A DNA stretch of 12,078 nucleotides from Pediococcus sp. (GCA_022712335.1 JALAGR010000049.1:1-12078); one strand, 5' to 3'. Positions 1 through 7,132 are shown, counted from the stretch's first letter. The notes: generated by a model not told the origin, from the letters alone. Translations and numbers: made by a program.

Positions 1-57
1 ACATTAATGAAGACCTTTTTTAAAGAAATTCGACAAAGAAGAAAAAAAATTAAGTAA
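1..57 (+). CDS. tadA: C-terminal end of probable tRNA-specific adenosine deaminase TadA (partial)
   Basis: The reading frame open from base 1 ends at TAA 55-57 and encodes the tail TLMKTFFKEIRQRRKKIK. A C-terminal helix of the type ...L..FF..IR.R.K is typical of TadA, the zinc enzyme that deaminates A34 to inosine in the wobble position of tRNA-Arg(ACG). In low-G+C Gram-positives tadA commonly lies just upstream of the SRP RNA gene and dnaX, which fits here. The catalytic part lies outside the window, so the call rests on 18 residues plus context. Another protein with a basic tail cannot be excluded. Confidence 0.65.
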   Translation, partial: TLMKTFFKEIRQRRKKIK

Positions 58-62
58 AATAG

Positions 63-91
63 TGGAAATTTTTTTGGAATTCGAGTATCAT
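63..91 (+). promoter_or_regulatory. Predicted sigma-A promoter of the SRP RNA gene
   Basis: TGGAAA (63-68) and TATCAT (86-91) are separated by 17 nt and match the -35 and -10 consensus at 4/6 and 5/6 positions. The start expected 6-8 nt after the -10 falls at about 97-99. That coincides with the first base of the terminal SRP RNA helix, inferred independently from base pairing with 195-199. The promoter begins only 6 nt after the upstream stop codon. Confidence 0.6.
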
Positions 92-96
92 AGTTA

Positions 97-200
97 TTGC
101 CGTAAGGCCTTGAGGCAAGGTTGGACTTACGAATTGTGTCAGGTCCGGAAGGAAGCAGCACTAAGTATGCTCTAGCTTGTGCCTTAAGTTATTGGGTAAA
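97..200 (+). ncRNA. ffs: Small (4.5S-type) signal recognition particle RNA
   Basis: This is the RNA scaffold of the signal recognition particle, which binds Ffh and targets ribosomes making membrane proteins to FtsY. The diagnostic domain IV hairpin is at about 136-161, with the GTCAGGTCCGGAAGGAAGCA core: GGAA tetraloop, asymmetric bulge, and flanking GTG/CAC closing pairs. Nested helices extend outward: ACTTA 125-129 with TAAGT 163-167, CAAG 116-119 with CTTG 176-179, TAAGGC 103-108 with GCCTTA 181-186, and TTGCC 97-101 with GGTAA 195-199. The length of about 104 nt leaves no room for the Alu domain found in the long Bacillus RNA. The ends are inferred from pairing and promoter position. Confidence 0.95.
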
Positions 201-205
201 TTAAC

Positions 206-240
206 GAACTCTTAGTCCATTGGGCTAAGGGTTCTTTTCT
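206..240 (+). terminator. Rho-independent terminator after the SRP RNA
   Basis: The arm GAACTCTTAGTCC (206-218) pairs with GGGCTAAGGGTTC (222-234) in a 13-bp stem with two G-U pairs and a 3-nt loop. A T-rich tract, TTTTCTT, follows. It sits between ffs and dnaX, and no promoter is evident between it and the dnaX start. Confidence 0.9.
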
Positions 241-255
241 TAAAAAAGCAAATAT

Positions 256-262
256 GGAAGGA
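256..262 (+). promoter_or_regulatory. Ribosome binding site that fixes the dnaX start
   Basis: GGAAGGA lies 6 nt before ATG 269. An in-frame ATG at 254 would place this site inside the coding region and has no Shine-Dalgarno sequence of its own, so 269 is chosen. Confidence 0.8.
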
Positions 263-268
263 AATCAA

Positions 269-2014
269 ATGAGTTATCAAGCATTATACCGCGTTTGGCG
301 GCCTCAAAAGTTTGATGATATGGTCGGTCAAGACGTCGTCACTAGAACTTTAAAAAATGCATTAATAACTGAGCAAACTAGTCATGCGTACTTATTTACT
401 GGTCCGCGTGGGACAGGTAAAACGTCCGCAGCTAAGATTTTTGCTAAGGCGGTTAATTGCCATAATCTTAAAGATGGTGAACCTTGCAACGAGTGTGTGA
501 CTTGTAAGGCAATTACCGAAGGCACGTTGAATGACGTGATTGAGATTGATGCTGCATCTAATAATGGTGTAGAAGAAATCCGCGATATTCGGGATAAAGC
601 CAAGTACGCTCCTACTGAAGCGGACTACAAAGTCTATATTGTCGATGAAGTCCATATGTTATCAACTGGAGCGTTCAACGCCTTGTTGAAAACTTTGGAA
701 GAGCCACCAGCTAATGTTATTTTTATCTTAGCTACGACGGAGCCTCAAAAGATTCCATTGACCATTATTTCGCGAACGCAGCGTTTTGATTTTAAGCGAA
801 TTACGCCTGCACAAAGCTATGATCGTATGATTTATATTTTGGATCAAAAAGGGATCGAGTATGATCAAAAAGCACTATCGATCATTGCTAAGGCTGCTGA
901 AGGTGGAATGCGGGATGCATTAAGCATTTTGGATCAAGTTATTTCATTTGGAAATGAAGAAGTAACTTTAGACAATGCTTTATTAGTAACGGGAAGCATC
1001 AACCAAAAATTACTTGATCAATATTTGACGCAAATTTTTAAGAAAGAAACGTCAGCTGCATTAGAAACCTTACATCAAATTTTAGATGAAGGTAAGGATG
1101 GTCAACGTTTAATTGAAGATTTGATTGCAGTTCAAAGAAATTTGCTTTTATATCAAGAAGATCCCCAATTAGTGCAAGAACAAAGTTTGAATGATTTATC
1201 TGAAGACTTTACTCAAGAAGCTGAAATGGTGACAGGTGTTGAACTATATCAAATGATCGATACTTTGAATAGTATTCAACAACAAATGCGTTTTACGACT
1301 CATCCAGACGTTTATCTGGAAGTCTTAACGATTAAGTTGTCTCAAAGAACAACAGCGCAAACGATTCCAGCACCAGCAACTCCAGCTGTTGATAGTCAAG
1401 AAGTGGAACAGCTTCGTTCGGAAGTTGGACAATTAAAACAAGAAATTCAAAAGTTAAAACAAAGTGCGGGTAACGTTCAAAATAGTTCACAAACAGCACA
1501 ACCTAAGCCCAAGAAAAAGGCTGCAGGTTCCAAACAAGTTAAAACGCCAGCTAATCTCACTAAGATTTATCCAATTTTGGAAAATGCTACTAAAGGTAGT
1601 TTAAATGAGATGCAGGAACTTTGGCGAGACTTGATGAACATGCTATCTGTTACAGAAAGAGCTTTGATGCATGTTTCTAAGCCGGTAGCAGCTAGTAAAG
1701 AAGGAGTCGTTGTTGCTTTCAATTACGATTTTCTTTTTGAGAAAGCTGTTGATAATGAAGTACTCCGTACAGAACTTCAGCAGAATTTAGCTAAACTAAC
1801 TGGTTCCGATTTTAAAGTTGTCTATGTTACAGTTGAAGAGTGGCCAGAGGTTCGCTCTGGATTCTTAAACACTCATCATTTTGATAAAAATCAGGATGAA
1901 TCGGATTCAGAATCAGAAACACCAAAGCAATCAGAAACAGAAGAAGATAATCCAGCTGTGGAAAAAGCAGTTGAACTATTCGGTTCTGAAAATGTAAATA
2001 TAAAAAATGATTAA
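269..2014 (+). CDS. dnaX: DNA polymerase III subunits gamma/tau (clamp loader ATPase)
   Basis: This AAA+ motor subunit of the clamp loader opens and loads the beta sliding clamp and links the loader to the replicative polymerase. The 581-residue protein begins MSYQALYRVWRP, the usual DnaX start. Visible motifs are Walker A GPRGTGKT (45-52), zinc-module cysteines C64, C73, C76 and C79, Walker B YIVDEVH (123-129), sensor 1 ATTEP (155-159) and the SRT arginine-finger motif (168-170). The collar domain lies at about 220-360. It is followed by a Pro/Ala linker, a short coiled coil (about 378-398), a lysine patch (413-417), a tau-type C-terminal domain (about 425-535) and an acidic, Ser/Glu-rich tail. 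It heads the dnaX–ybaB–recR group and probably depends on read-through from the ffs promoter. Nothing suggests it is damaged. Confidence 0.97.
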   Translation: MSYQALYRVWRPQKFDDMVGQDVVTRTLKNALITEQTSHAYLFTGPRGTGKTSAAKIFAKAVNCHNLKDGEPCNECVTCKAITEGTLNDVIEIDAASNNGVEEIRDIRDKAKYAPTEADYKVYIVDEVHMLSTGAFNALLKTLEEPPANVIFILATTEPQKIPLTIISRTQRFDFKRITPAQSYDRMIYILDQKGIEYDQKALSIIAKAAEGGMRDALSILDQVISFGNEEVTLDNALLVTGSINQKLLDQYLTQIFKKETSAALETLHQILDEGKDGQRLIEDLIAVQRNLLLYQEDPQLVQEQSLNDLSEDFTQEAEMVTGVELYQMIDTLNSIQQQMRFTTHPDVYLEVLTIKLSQRTTAQTIPAPATPAVDSQEVEQLRSEVGQLKQEIQKLKQSAGNVQNSSQTAQPKPKKKAAGSKQVKTPANLTKIYPILENATKGSLNEMQELWRDLMNMLSVTERALMHVSKPVAASKEGVVVAFNYDFLFEKAVDNEVLRTELQQNLAKLTGSDFKVVYVTVEEWPEVRSGFLNTHHFDKNQDESDSESETPKQSETEEDNPAVEKAVELFGSENVNIKND

Positions 2015-2015
2015 A

Positions 2016-2021
2016 GGATGG
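2016..2021 (+). promoter_or_regulatory. Ribosome binding site that fixes the ybaB start
   Basis: GGATGG lies 8 nt before ATG 2030. Two in-frame ATGs further upstream (2018 and 2024) overlap or abut this site, so they are poor starts. Confidence 0.6.
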
Positions 2022-2029
2022 TAATGACA

Positions 2030-2344
2030 ATGCGCGGTGGAATGGGAAATATGCAAAGTATGATGCGTCAAATGCAAAAAATGCAAAAGCAAGTAACAGA
2101 AGAACAAGAAAAATTAAACCAAACTGAATTTACTGGTGCTGCACCAGACGACATGGTTAAGGTTGTATTCACTGGTGATCACAAAATGAAAGACATCGTA
2201 ATCAACCCTGAAGCAATTGATGAAGATGATCCAGACATGTTACAAGATTTGATTGTGGCAGCTGTAAATGACGCTATGAACCGAGTAGATAGTGAAACTA
2301 ATAAAACAATGGGTAAGTACACAAAAGGCATGCCCGGAATGTAA
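2030..2344 (+). CDS. ybaB: YbaB/EbfC family nucleoid-associated DNA-binding protein
   Basis: This small dimeric DNA-binding protein is thought to bind DNA without strict sequence preference and to help organise the nucleoid. It is nearly always encoded between dnaX and recR, as here. The 104-residue product begins [20 protein letters not shown], the methionine- and glutamine-rich first helix typical of the family. A beta-strand region around [19 protein letters not shown] follows, and then a second long helix. The start at 2030 gives the usual family length and N-terminus. It begins 15 nt after the dnaX stop codon and recR follows 26 nt later, so the three are probably co-transcribed. Family membership is clear; the precise role in this organism is not shown by the sequence. 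Confidence 0.93.
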   Translation: MRGGMGNMQSMMRQMQKMQKQVTEEQEKLNQTEFTGAAPDDMVKVVFTGDHKMKDIVINPEAIDEDDPDMLQDLIVAAVNDAMNRVDSETNKTMGKYTKGMPGM

Positions 2345-2370
2345 TTAAGAATCGTAGGTGATAGACCGTT

Positions 2371-2970
2371 ATGCAATATCCAGAACCGATTGCAAAGTTA
2401 ATCGATAGTTTTATGAAATTACCAGGAATTGGATACAAAACAGCGACACGGTTGGCATTTTTTACACTAGATATGGAAAAAGATGATGTAACTGAATTTG
2501 CGAAATCATTAATTTCCGCCCAACGTGATTTAAGTTTCTGTAGTATCTGTGGAAATATTACTGAAGATGATCCATGTGATATTTGCCAAGATCCTTCACG
2601 AGATCAAAAATCTGTTTTAGTTGTTGAAGATTCTAAAGACATAATGTCAATGGAACAAATGAAAGAGTATCACGGTCTGTACCATGTCTTACATGGCGTT
2701 TTATCTCCAATGGATGGCAAAGGACCCGAAGATATTAACATTGCTACATTACTAACACGATTGCAGAAAAATGAAGCAATCAAAGAAGTAATTATTGCGA
2801 CCAACGCAACTCCTGAAGGGGAAGCTACAGCAATGTATATCTCAAGATTAGTAAAACCTTCTGGTATTAAAGTTACTCGTCTGGCACATGGTTTGTCAGT
2901 CGGTAGTGATATTGAATACGCAGATCAAATGACTCTATATAAAGCGGTCGAAGGTCGAACAGAAATGTAG
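2371..2970 (+). CDS. recR: Recombination mediator protein RecR
   Basis: RecR works with RecO, and in some cases RecF, to load RecA on gapped single-stranded DNA during recombinational repair. The 199-residue protein has the standard order and length. A helix-hairpin-helix around [15 protein letters not shown] (17-31) is followed by a zinc finger with C57, C60, C69 and C72, and a Toprim domain with VLVVED (82-87) and [12 protein letters not shown] (143-154). The C-terminal segment [15 protein letters not shown] is also present. ATG 2371 is preceded by AGGTGAT, a good match to the 16S rRNA tail, at about 9 nt. A strong terminator lies immediately downstream, so recR ends the first operon. The yaaL-type gene that often follows recR in related bacteria is absent. 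Confidence 0.96.
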   Translation: MQYPEPIAKLIDSFMKLPGIGYKTATRLAFFTLDMEKDDVTEFAKSLISAQRDLSFCSICGNITEDDPCDICQDPSRDQKSVLVVEDSKDIMSMEQMKEYHGLYHVLHGVLSPMDGKGPEDINIATLLTRLQKNEAIKEVIIATNATPEGEATAMYISRLVKPSGIKVTRLAHGLSVGSDIEYADQMTLYKAVEGRTEM

Positions 2971-2984
2971 AGCAAAATAAAATT

Positions 2985-3030
2985 AAAAATGAGTTAACGC
3001 GATTTTAACGGTGCGTTAGCTCATTTTTTT
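2985..3030 (+). terminator. Rho-independent terminator after recR
   Basis: ATGAGTTAACGC (2989-3000) pairs with GCGTTAGCTCAT (3013-3024) in a 12-bp stem with one G-U pair and a 12-nt loop. The stem is flanked by an A-run on the left and T7 on the right, so it could also work in reverse. It separates the dnaX operon from the tmk operon. Confidence 0.93.
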
Positions 3031-3063
3031 AGATTAATATTGTGATATTTTAATTAACGTCAA

Positions 3064-3092
3064 TAGACAGTCCTTAAAATCTAAAGTAGAAT
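3064..3092 (+). promoter_or_regulatory. Predicted sigma-A promoter of the tmk operon
   Basis: TAGACA (3064-3069) and TAGAAT (3087-3092) have exactly 17 nt between them and each match the consensus at 5/6 positions. The region is very AT-rich. Transcription would start near 3099 and leave a leader of about 37 nt before the GTG start of tmk. The position just after the recR terminator supports the call. Confidence 0.7.
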
Positions 3093-3135
3093 AAAAACAA
3101 TAAATAATTTAAAACAAGCAAGGCGGGGAATACTG

Positions 3136-3765
3136 GTGAACGGGCATTTTATATCATTTGAAGGTCCAGATGGGGCTGGAAAAACAACGGTTCTACAAGC
3201 AATGGTAGAGCGCTATCAACATCGCTTAAAGGATCAATTAACAGTAACAAGAGAGCCCGGTGGAAATCCAATTTCAGAAGCAATTCGAACGATTATTTTG
3301 GATAAAAACAACACAGAGATGGATGCTCGAACGGAGGCGTTGCTCTATGCAGCAGCGCGACGTCAACATTTAGTAGAAACAATTCTGCCAGCTTTGGAAA
3401 AGAATCACGTTGTTTTTTGTGATCGATTTGTGGATAGTTCCATCGCGTATCAAGGAGCTGGACGAGAAATTGGTCCAGAAGAAGTCTACGAAATGAACCT
3501 TTTTGCTACTGAAGGTGAATTACCAGAAAAAACCATTTATCTGGATATTCCATCAGAACTTGGTTTGAAACGTATTATGACGCATCGAACGGAAGATGTT
3601 GACCGTTTAGACTTAGAACAACTTGATTTTCATCAACGTGTTCGCTCAGCATACTTAAATTTAGCTAAAAAATTTCCAGAGCGAATTGTGGTAATCGATG
3701 CGAGTCAAAAGCTTGATGACGTAAAAAAAGATGTAATTGAAGTTTTAGATAAAATTTTAAATTAG
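3136..3765 (+). CDS. tmk: Thymidylate kinase (dTMP kinase)
   Basis: This enzyme phosphorylates dTMP to dTDP using ATP, an essential step in dTTP supply for DNA synthesis. The 209-residue protein carries the P-loop EGPDGAGKTT (9-18), the dTMP-binding TREPGG (38-43), the DRF motif in DRFVDSSIAYQG (96-107), and a lid segment around HRTEDVDRLD (150-159). Length and motif spacing are normal. Translation starts at GTG 3136, about 6 nt after the purine-rich AAGGCGGGGA. It is the first gene of a new transcription unit and ends in TAG, 14 nt before the darA ATG. Confidence 0.96.
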   Translation: MNGHFISFEGPDGAGKTTVLQAMVERYQHRLKDQLTVTREPGGNPISEAIRTIILDKNNTEMDARTEALLYAAARRQHLVETILPALEKNHVVFCDRFVDSSIAYQGAGREIGPEEVYEMNLFATEGELPEKTIYLDIPSELGLKRIMTHRTEDVDRLDLEQLDFHQRVRSAYLNLAKKFPERIVVIDASQKLDDVKKDVIEVLDKILN

Positions 3766-3766
3766 T

Positions 3767-3772
3767 GGGGGA
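3767..3772 (+). promoter_or_regulatory. Ribosome binding site that fixes the darA start
   Basis: GGGGGA lies about 7 nt before ATG 3780. The in-frame GTG at 3765, which overlaps the tmk stop by one base, has no such site upstream and would leave this one inside the gene. Confidence 0.65.
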
Positions 3773-3779
3773 TTTTATT

Positions 3780-4115
3780 ATGACAACTAAATTAGTTATT
3801 GCAATTGTGCAAGATAAAGACGCAAATTATTTGAGTGATCAATTCATTGACCAAAACATTCGTGCAACCAAGTTATCCACAACTGGAGGATTCCTTCAAT
3901 CTGGTAATACAACATTTATGATCGGAATTGATGAAGAACGTGTTCCTGAAGTTCTCGAAATCATCAAAAAGGCTAGTCATACTCGAGAAGAATTCATGAC
4001 ACCATCAGTTAACATGGACGTTAATATGGAAGGAACAACAGCATATCCAATCAAAGTTCAAGTTGGTGGCGCAACAGTACTAGTTCTTCCGGTTGATCAA
4101 TTTGAGCGCTTCTAG
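3780..4115 (+). CDS. darA: Cyclic-di-AMP-binding PII-like receptor protein
   Basis: This is the YaaQ/DarA (PstA) family, a trimeric PII-like protein that binds the second messenger c-di-AMP. The downstream target is poorly known. The 111-residue product closely follows the family pattern. It opens with LVIAIVQDKDANYL, has the nucleotide-binding segment ATKLSTTGGFLQSGNTTFMIG (33-53), and ends with VGGATVLVLPVDQFERF. Both the TTGGFL..GNTT loop and the C-terminal VGGATV strand are intact. It lies between tmk and holB, the position seen in Bacillus, although the yaaR gene usual there is missing. Its stop codon shares one base with the GTG start of holB, which suggests translational coupling. Confidence 0.95.
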   Translation: MTTKLVIAIVQDKDANYLSDQFIDQNIRATKLSTTGGFLQSGNTTFMIGIDEERVPEVLEIIKKASHTREEFMTPSVNMDVNMEGTTAYPIKVQVGGATVLVLPVDQFERF

Positions 4116-5131
4116 TGGAAGAATTAAAAGCTTTAACTAATCAAGCTGTGGAAAAACAGCCTGAAATTATTAAACGTTTCAATCAAATGATTGATAGTCA
4201 GCATTTGTCACACGCTTACCTGCTGACCGGAGCGGGTGGGATCGGTAAGAAAGACGTGGCCCAATGGGTGGCGATGCGACTATTCTGTATTGATTTACAA
4301 AATCAAATGCCATGTGGGAAATGTGAAGAGTGCACTCGCATTATGTCAGGCCAACATCCTGATGTTGTGGAAATCGCCCCCGACGGACAATCAATCAAAG
4401 TTGAACAAGTACGTTTCTTAAAAGCAGAGTTTTCTAAAAGTGGTGTGGAAGGCTCACGTAAAGTTTTTATTATTGAACAAGCTAATAAGATGACGACTAG
4501 CGCTGCAAATAGCTTGTTAAAATTTATTGAAGAGCCTTCAGGTGAAGTTACCGCATTTTTACTTGCTGAAAATAGAAGTTTAATGCTACCAACGATTGTT
4601 TCAAGAACAGAAATTATCGAATTGAAACCTCTACCCCAAGACCGCTTAGTCGCAGAATTAGTGCAGCAAGAAGTAGCTAAAACGGATGCACAAATTCTGA
4701 GTCGATTGACTAATGATACAGGCGAAATTAAATTGCTTGTGGAAAATAATTGGATTGCAGAAGCACATAAAGCGCTGGAGAAATGGTTTATTTCCGCAAC
4801 TGCTGGAGATATAACAGCATTTGTTGATGTGCAAACGCGTATAATGGGCTTAGCTAAGGATCGTTTTTATCAAGAAAAAATTCTAGATTTAATGATGCTA
4901 TACGCAATGGATTTGTTAGAATTAAAATTCGAACAAAATACCATTACCTATGAAACTAACCGACGGCAGCTGCAGCAATTAGCTGATCAAACTAGTGTAC
5001 GTCAGTTATTAGAAGTTACGGACTTGATTTTGCCGCTAAAGCATAATTTGAGTCGAAATTTGAATTTCCAAGGTATTGTGGAAAAAGCAACACTTAAGAT
5101 GTGCAATATATTCAAAATGAGAGGGCGATAG
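4115..5131 (+). CDS. holB: DNA polymerase III subunit delta' (clamp loader)
   Basis: Delta' is the stator subunit of the clamp loader, working with the DnaX and HolA proteins to load the sliding clamp. The 338-residue protein has an AAA+ fold with a P-loop-like TGAGGIGKK (38-46), zinc cysteines C58, C67, C70 and C73, a degenerate Walker B (KVFIIEQANKM, 116-126, without the DExx acid pair) and the SRT motif (163-165). The degenerate Walker B is normal for delta', which does not hydrolyse ATP. Translation begins at GTG 4115, overlapping the darA stop by one base. The Shine-Dalgarno sequence is weak, so coupling to darA is likely. yabA starts 1 nt after its stop. Confidence 0.93.
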   Translation: MEELKALTNQAVEKQPEIIKRFNQMIDSQHLSHAYLLTGAGGIGKKDVAQWVAMRLFCIDLQNQMPCGKCEECTRIMSGQHPDVVEIAPDGQSIKVEQVRFLKAEFSKSGVEGSRKVFIIEQANKMTTSAANSLLKFIEEPSGEVTAFLLAENRSLMLPTIVSRTEIIELKPLPQDRLVAELVQQEVAKTDAQILSRLTNDTGEIKLLVENNWIAEAHKALEKWFISATAGDITAFVDVQTRIMGLAKDRFYQEKILDLMMLYAMDLLELKFEQNTITYETNRRQLQQLADQTSVRQLLEVTDLILPLKHNLSRNLNFQGIVEKATLKMCNIFKMRGR

Positions 5132-5132
5132 T

Positions 5133-5474
5133 GTGGATAAAAAAGATTTATTTGATCAAATAACAGAAGTCACGCGAAATACTGAGGATTTGTTAAATAA
5201 ACTACACGAAACCCAAAGTGCCATGGTTGAGATCATGGAAGAAAATGCTGAACTTCAAATTGAAAATCAACATTTAAGAGAACGCCTAAAGCAAGCTACG
5301 ACTGCTGAAAATGAAGGCACTAAGAACACAAAATATGGTTTATCAAAGTCACTTCAAAACTTGGAAAAATTATATGCAAGCGGATATCACGTTTGCAATG
5401 AATTTTACGGTAAGCATCGTCAAGATGAAGAAGAATGCGCCTTTTGTTTAACCGTCATCTATGGAGATCGCTAA
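5133..5474 (+). CDS. yabA: Replication initiation control protein YabA
   Basis: YabA binds DnaA and the beta clamp DnaN and limits re-initiation of chromosome replication. The 113-residue protein starts MDKKDLFDQ. It has an N-terminal coiled coil (about 10-55, with LQIENQHLRERL) that forms the tetrameric stalk, a short polar linker, and a C-terminal zinc module with H86, C88, C102 and C105 in the patterns GYHVCN and ECAFC. It starts with GTG 5133 after GAGGGCGA, only 1 nt past the holB stop. Placement directly after the clamp-loader gene matches Bacillus, minus the intervening yaaT (ricT). All zinc ligands are present. Confidence 0.95.
   Translation: MDKKDLFDQITEVTRNTEDLLNKLHETQSAMVEIMEENAELQIENQHLRERLKQATTAENEGTKNTKYGLSKSLQNLEKLYASGYHVCNEFYGKHRQDEEECAFCLTVIYGDR
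5463..5468 (+). promoter_or_regulatory. Ribosome binding site that fixes the rsmI start
   Basis: GGAGAT lies inside the end of yabA, 7 nt before ATG 5476. The in-frame ATG at 5461 overlaps yabA and contains this site in its own first codons, so 5476 is preferred. Confidence 0.7.
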
Positions 5475-5475
5475 T

Positions 5476-6354
5476 ATGTTAACTCAAAAAAGTTTCAGTC
5501 AGTCTGCTGAAGGACGGTTGTATCTTGTACCAACGCCGATTGGTAATTTGGAAGATATGACTTTTAGAGCAATCAACATCTTGAAGGATGCTGATTTGAT
5601 TTTGGCTGAAGACACACGAAATACCCAAAAACTTCTGAACCATTTTGAAATCGAAACGAAGCAGATGAGCTTTCATGAACATAATACTCAACAGCGGATT
5701 CCAACGATTTTAAAAATGTTAGAAGAAGGAAAGCAAATTGCACAAGTATCAGATGCGGGGATGCCTTCTATTAGTGATCCAGGACAAGAGCTGGTAAAAG
5801 CAGCTGTAGAACAACATTTAAACGTGGTTCCTTTACCTGGTTCTAATGCTGGAATTACTGCATTGATTGCCTCAGGACTAGTTCCTCAACCATTTACCTT
5901 CTATGGATTCCTTTCACGTAAAACTAAAGAGCAAAAAGATGAACTTGAAGTTTTGAAAAATAACCCTAATACGGTTATTTTTTATGAAGCACCGCATCGT
6001 TTAGGAAAAACGGTTAAACAAATTGGTAGCATCTTTGGAATGGCTCGTAAAATGGTTTTGGCCCGTGAGCTTACCAAACGTTACGAAGAATTTGTGCGAG
6101 GTACCATCGAAGAAGTTCAGCAATGGATTTCTGAAAATGAAGTACGCGGTGAATTCGTTGTGATGGTCGAAGGAAATGATCATCCTCAAGTTGCAACAAA
6201 CAACGAATGGGAAACCATGACGATCAATGAACATGTGCAAAAAATTATTGATGATGAGCAAGTTAAACCAACGATTGCAATTAAGCAGGTTGCTAAAATG
6301 CGTGGTTTGAGCAAGCAAGAAGTTTACGATATCTATCATCAATTAGAGCAATAG
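5476..6354 (+). CDS. rsmI: 16S rRNA (cytidine-1402 2'-O)-methyltransferase
   Basis: RsmI transfers a methyl group from S-adenosylmethionine to the 2'-O of C1402 in the decoding centre of 16S rRNA. The 292-residue protein shows the tetrapyrrole-methylase-type fold and RsmI motifs: LYLVPTPIGNLEDMTFRA (15-32), LAEDTRNT (43-50), VSDAGMPSISDPG (91-103), EAPHR (171-175), ARELTKRYEEF (196-206) and GEFVVMVEG (225-233). The C-terminal 50 residues contain the helical segment IAIKQVAKMRGLSKQEVYDIY typical of the family. It begins 1 nt after the yabA stop. A thioesterase gene starts 10 nt after its own stop, so this is a tightly packed operon. Confidence 0.96.
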   Translation: MLTQKSFSQSAEGRLYLVPTPIGNLEDMTFRAINILKDADLILAEDTRNTQKLLNHFEIETKQMSFHEHNTQQRIPTILKMLEEGKQIAQVSDAGMPSISDPGQELVKAAVEQHLNVVPLPGSNAGITALIASGLVPQPFTFYGFLSRKTKEQKDELEVLKNNPNTVIFYEAPHRLGKTVKQIGSIFGMARKMVLARELTKRYEEFVRGTIEEVQQWISENEVRGEFVVMVEGNDHPQVATNNEWETMTINEHVQKIIDDEQVKPTIAIKQVAKMRGLSKQEVYDIYHQLEQ

Positions 6355-6363
6355 GAGAGAATA

Positions 6364-7101
6364 ATGGCTGGAAAGATACATGAAGAGCAACATTTAGTCA
6401 CACATTACGAAGGTGACCAAACTGGAACAATGAAGATTCCAATGATTATCAACGCGATGTTGTTAACTTCTGACAATCAAAGTCAGCAACTAGGTGTTGG
6501 GAACGAAGTTGTGGATAAAACCGGATTAGGGTGGGTGATTACCCAATACGTGATGAAAATCAAACGATTGCCTCGTGTGGGTGAACAAATCGTGGTTGGA
6601 ACTAGAGCAGTTAGTAATAATGATTATTTCTGCCAACGTGATTTTTGGGTCAAAGATCAAGCAGGCGAAGTACTTGTGGAAAACACTTCAATTTTTGTAT
6701 TAATGGACCGCACAAGTCGTCGTATGCACAAGCTTTTGCCAGAAATTATTGAGCCTTATGGAGCTGAAAAAGTGAAACGAATTGTTCGTTTGCCTAAGTT
6801 AGCAACGATTGAGGGCGAAGAAACGGCCAAAGATTACTCTGTGGAATATTTTGATATCGACCCTAATCGTCACGTAAATAACGCTAAATATTTCGAATGG
6901 ATTTTTAATACGGTGGATCAAGACACGTTGAATAACTATTATCCAACGATGATCAATATTCGTTATCATGTGGAAATTCAACCTAATCAAGTTGCGCACA
7001 GCACGGTCAATATGGATCGTGATGCGCTCAAAAGTGATCATAAAATCTTTGCCAACGACACGCTATGTTGCGAAGCAAATGTTGAATGGAATCATCGGTA
7101 A
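6364..7101 (+). CDS. Acyl-ACP thioesterase (FatA/FatB-like, double hotdog)
   Basis: Enzymes of this family hydrolyse fatty acyl chains from acyl carrier protein and release free fatty acids in the cytoplasm. The 245-residue protein reads as two hotdog domains (about 1-130 and 155-245). The first carries the DKTGLGWVITQYVMKIKRLP segment. The second carries the family signature DIDPNRHVNNAKYFEW (164-179), with the catalytic Asn and His within N168-R-H170-V-N-N, and an acidic residue in YHVEIQPNQ (201-209). ATG 6364 follows AGGAGAGA. It overlaps nothing and is placed 10 nt after rsmI, so it probably belongs to the tmk operon as its last gene. Chain-length preference cannot be read from the sequence. 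Sequence ends before a promoter-like segment for galE. Confidence 0.9.
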   Translation: MAGKIHEEQHLVTHYEGDQTGTMKIPMIINAMLLTSDNQSQQLGVGNEVVDKTGLGWVITQYVMKIKRLPRVGEQIVVGTRAVSNNDYFCQRDFWVKDQAGEVLVENTSIFVLMDRTSRRMHKLLPEIIEPYGAEKVKRIVRLPKLATIEGEETAKDYSVEYFDIDPNRHVNNAKYFEWIFNTVDQDTLNNYYPTMINIRYHVEIQPNQVAHSTVNMDRDALKSDHKIFANDTLCCEANVEWNHR

Positions 7102-7110
7102 CGGTACAAT
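7082..7110 (+). promoter_or_regulatory. Predicted promoter of galE
   Basis: TTGAAT (7082-7087) and TACAAT (7105-7110) are separated by 17 nt. They match the -35 at 4/6 and the -10 at 5/6 positions. The -35 lies in the last codons of the thioesterase gene and the start would be near 7117, giving a leader of about 29 nt. No terminator separates the two genes, so read-through is also possible. Confidence 0.55.
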
Positions 7111-7132
7111 AACTTTAGCTTAAACATACATT

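Noticed and set aside
43..77. A-run and T-run upstream of ffs as a terminator of the tadA-like gene
   Set aside because: The only pairing is A-T with a long loop and no G-C stem, and it overlaps the predicted ffs -35 region. Not stable enough to call.
1905..1960. Repeated TCAGAAACA-like units in the acidic tail of dnaX as a repeat element
   Set aside because: The repeats encode a Ser/Glu-rich tail and are imperfect; low-complexity coding sequence explains them.
3038..3059. Possible Rex operator upstream of tmk (TTGTGA at 3040-3045)
   Set aside because: Only one half-site is present. The expected TCACAA after 6 nt reads AATTAA, so the palindrome is missing and the match is likely chance in AT-rich DNA.
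4236..4421. 61-codon plus-strand frame inside holB
   Set aside because: It lies out of frame within a conserved gene and has no features of its own.
6001..6342. 113-codon minus-strand frame opposite rsmI
   Set aside because: It sits entirely within rsmI, has no plausible ribosome binding site that I could see and no family resemblance.
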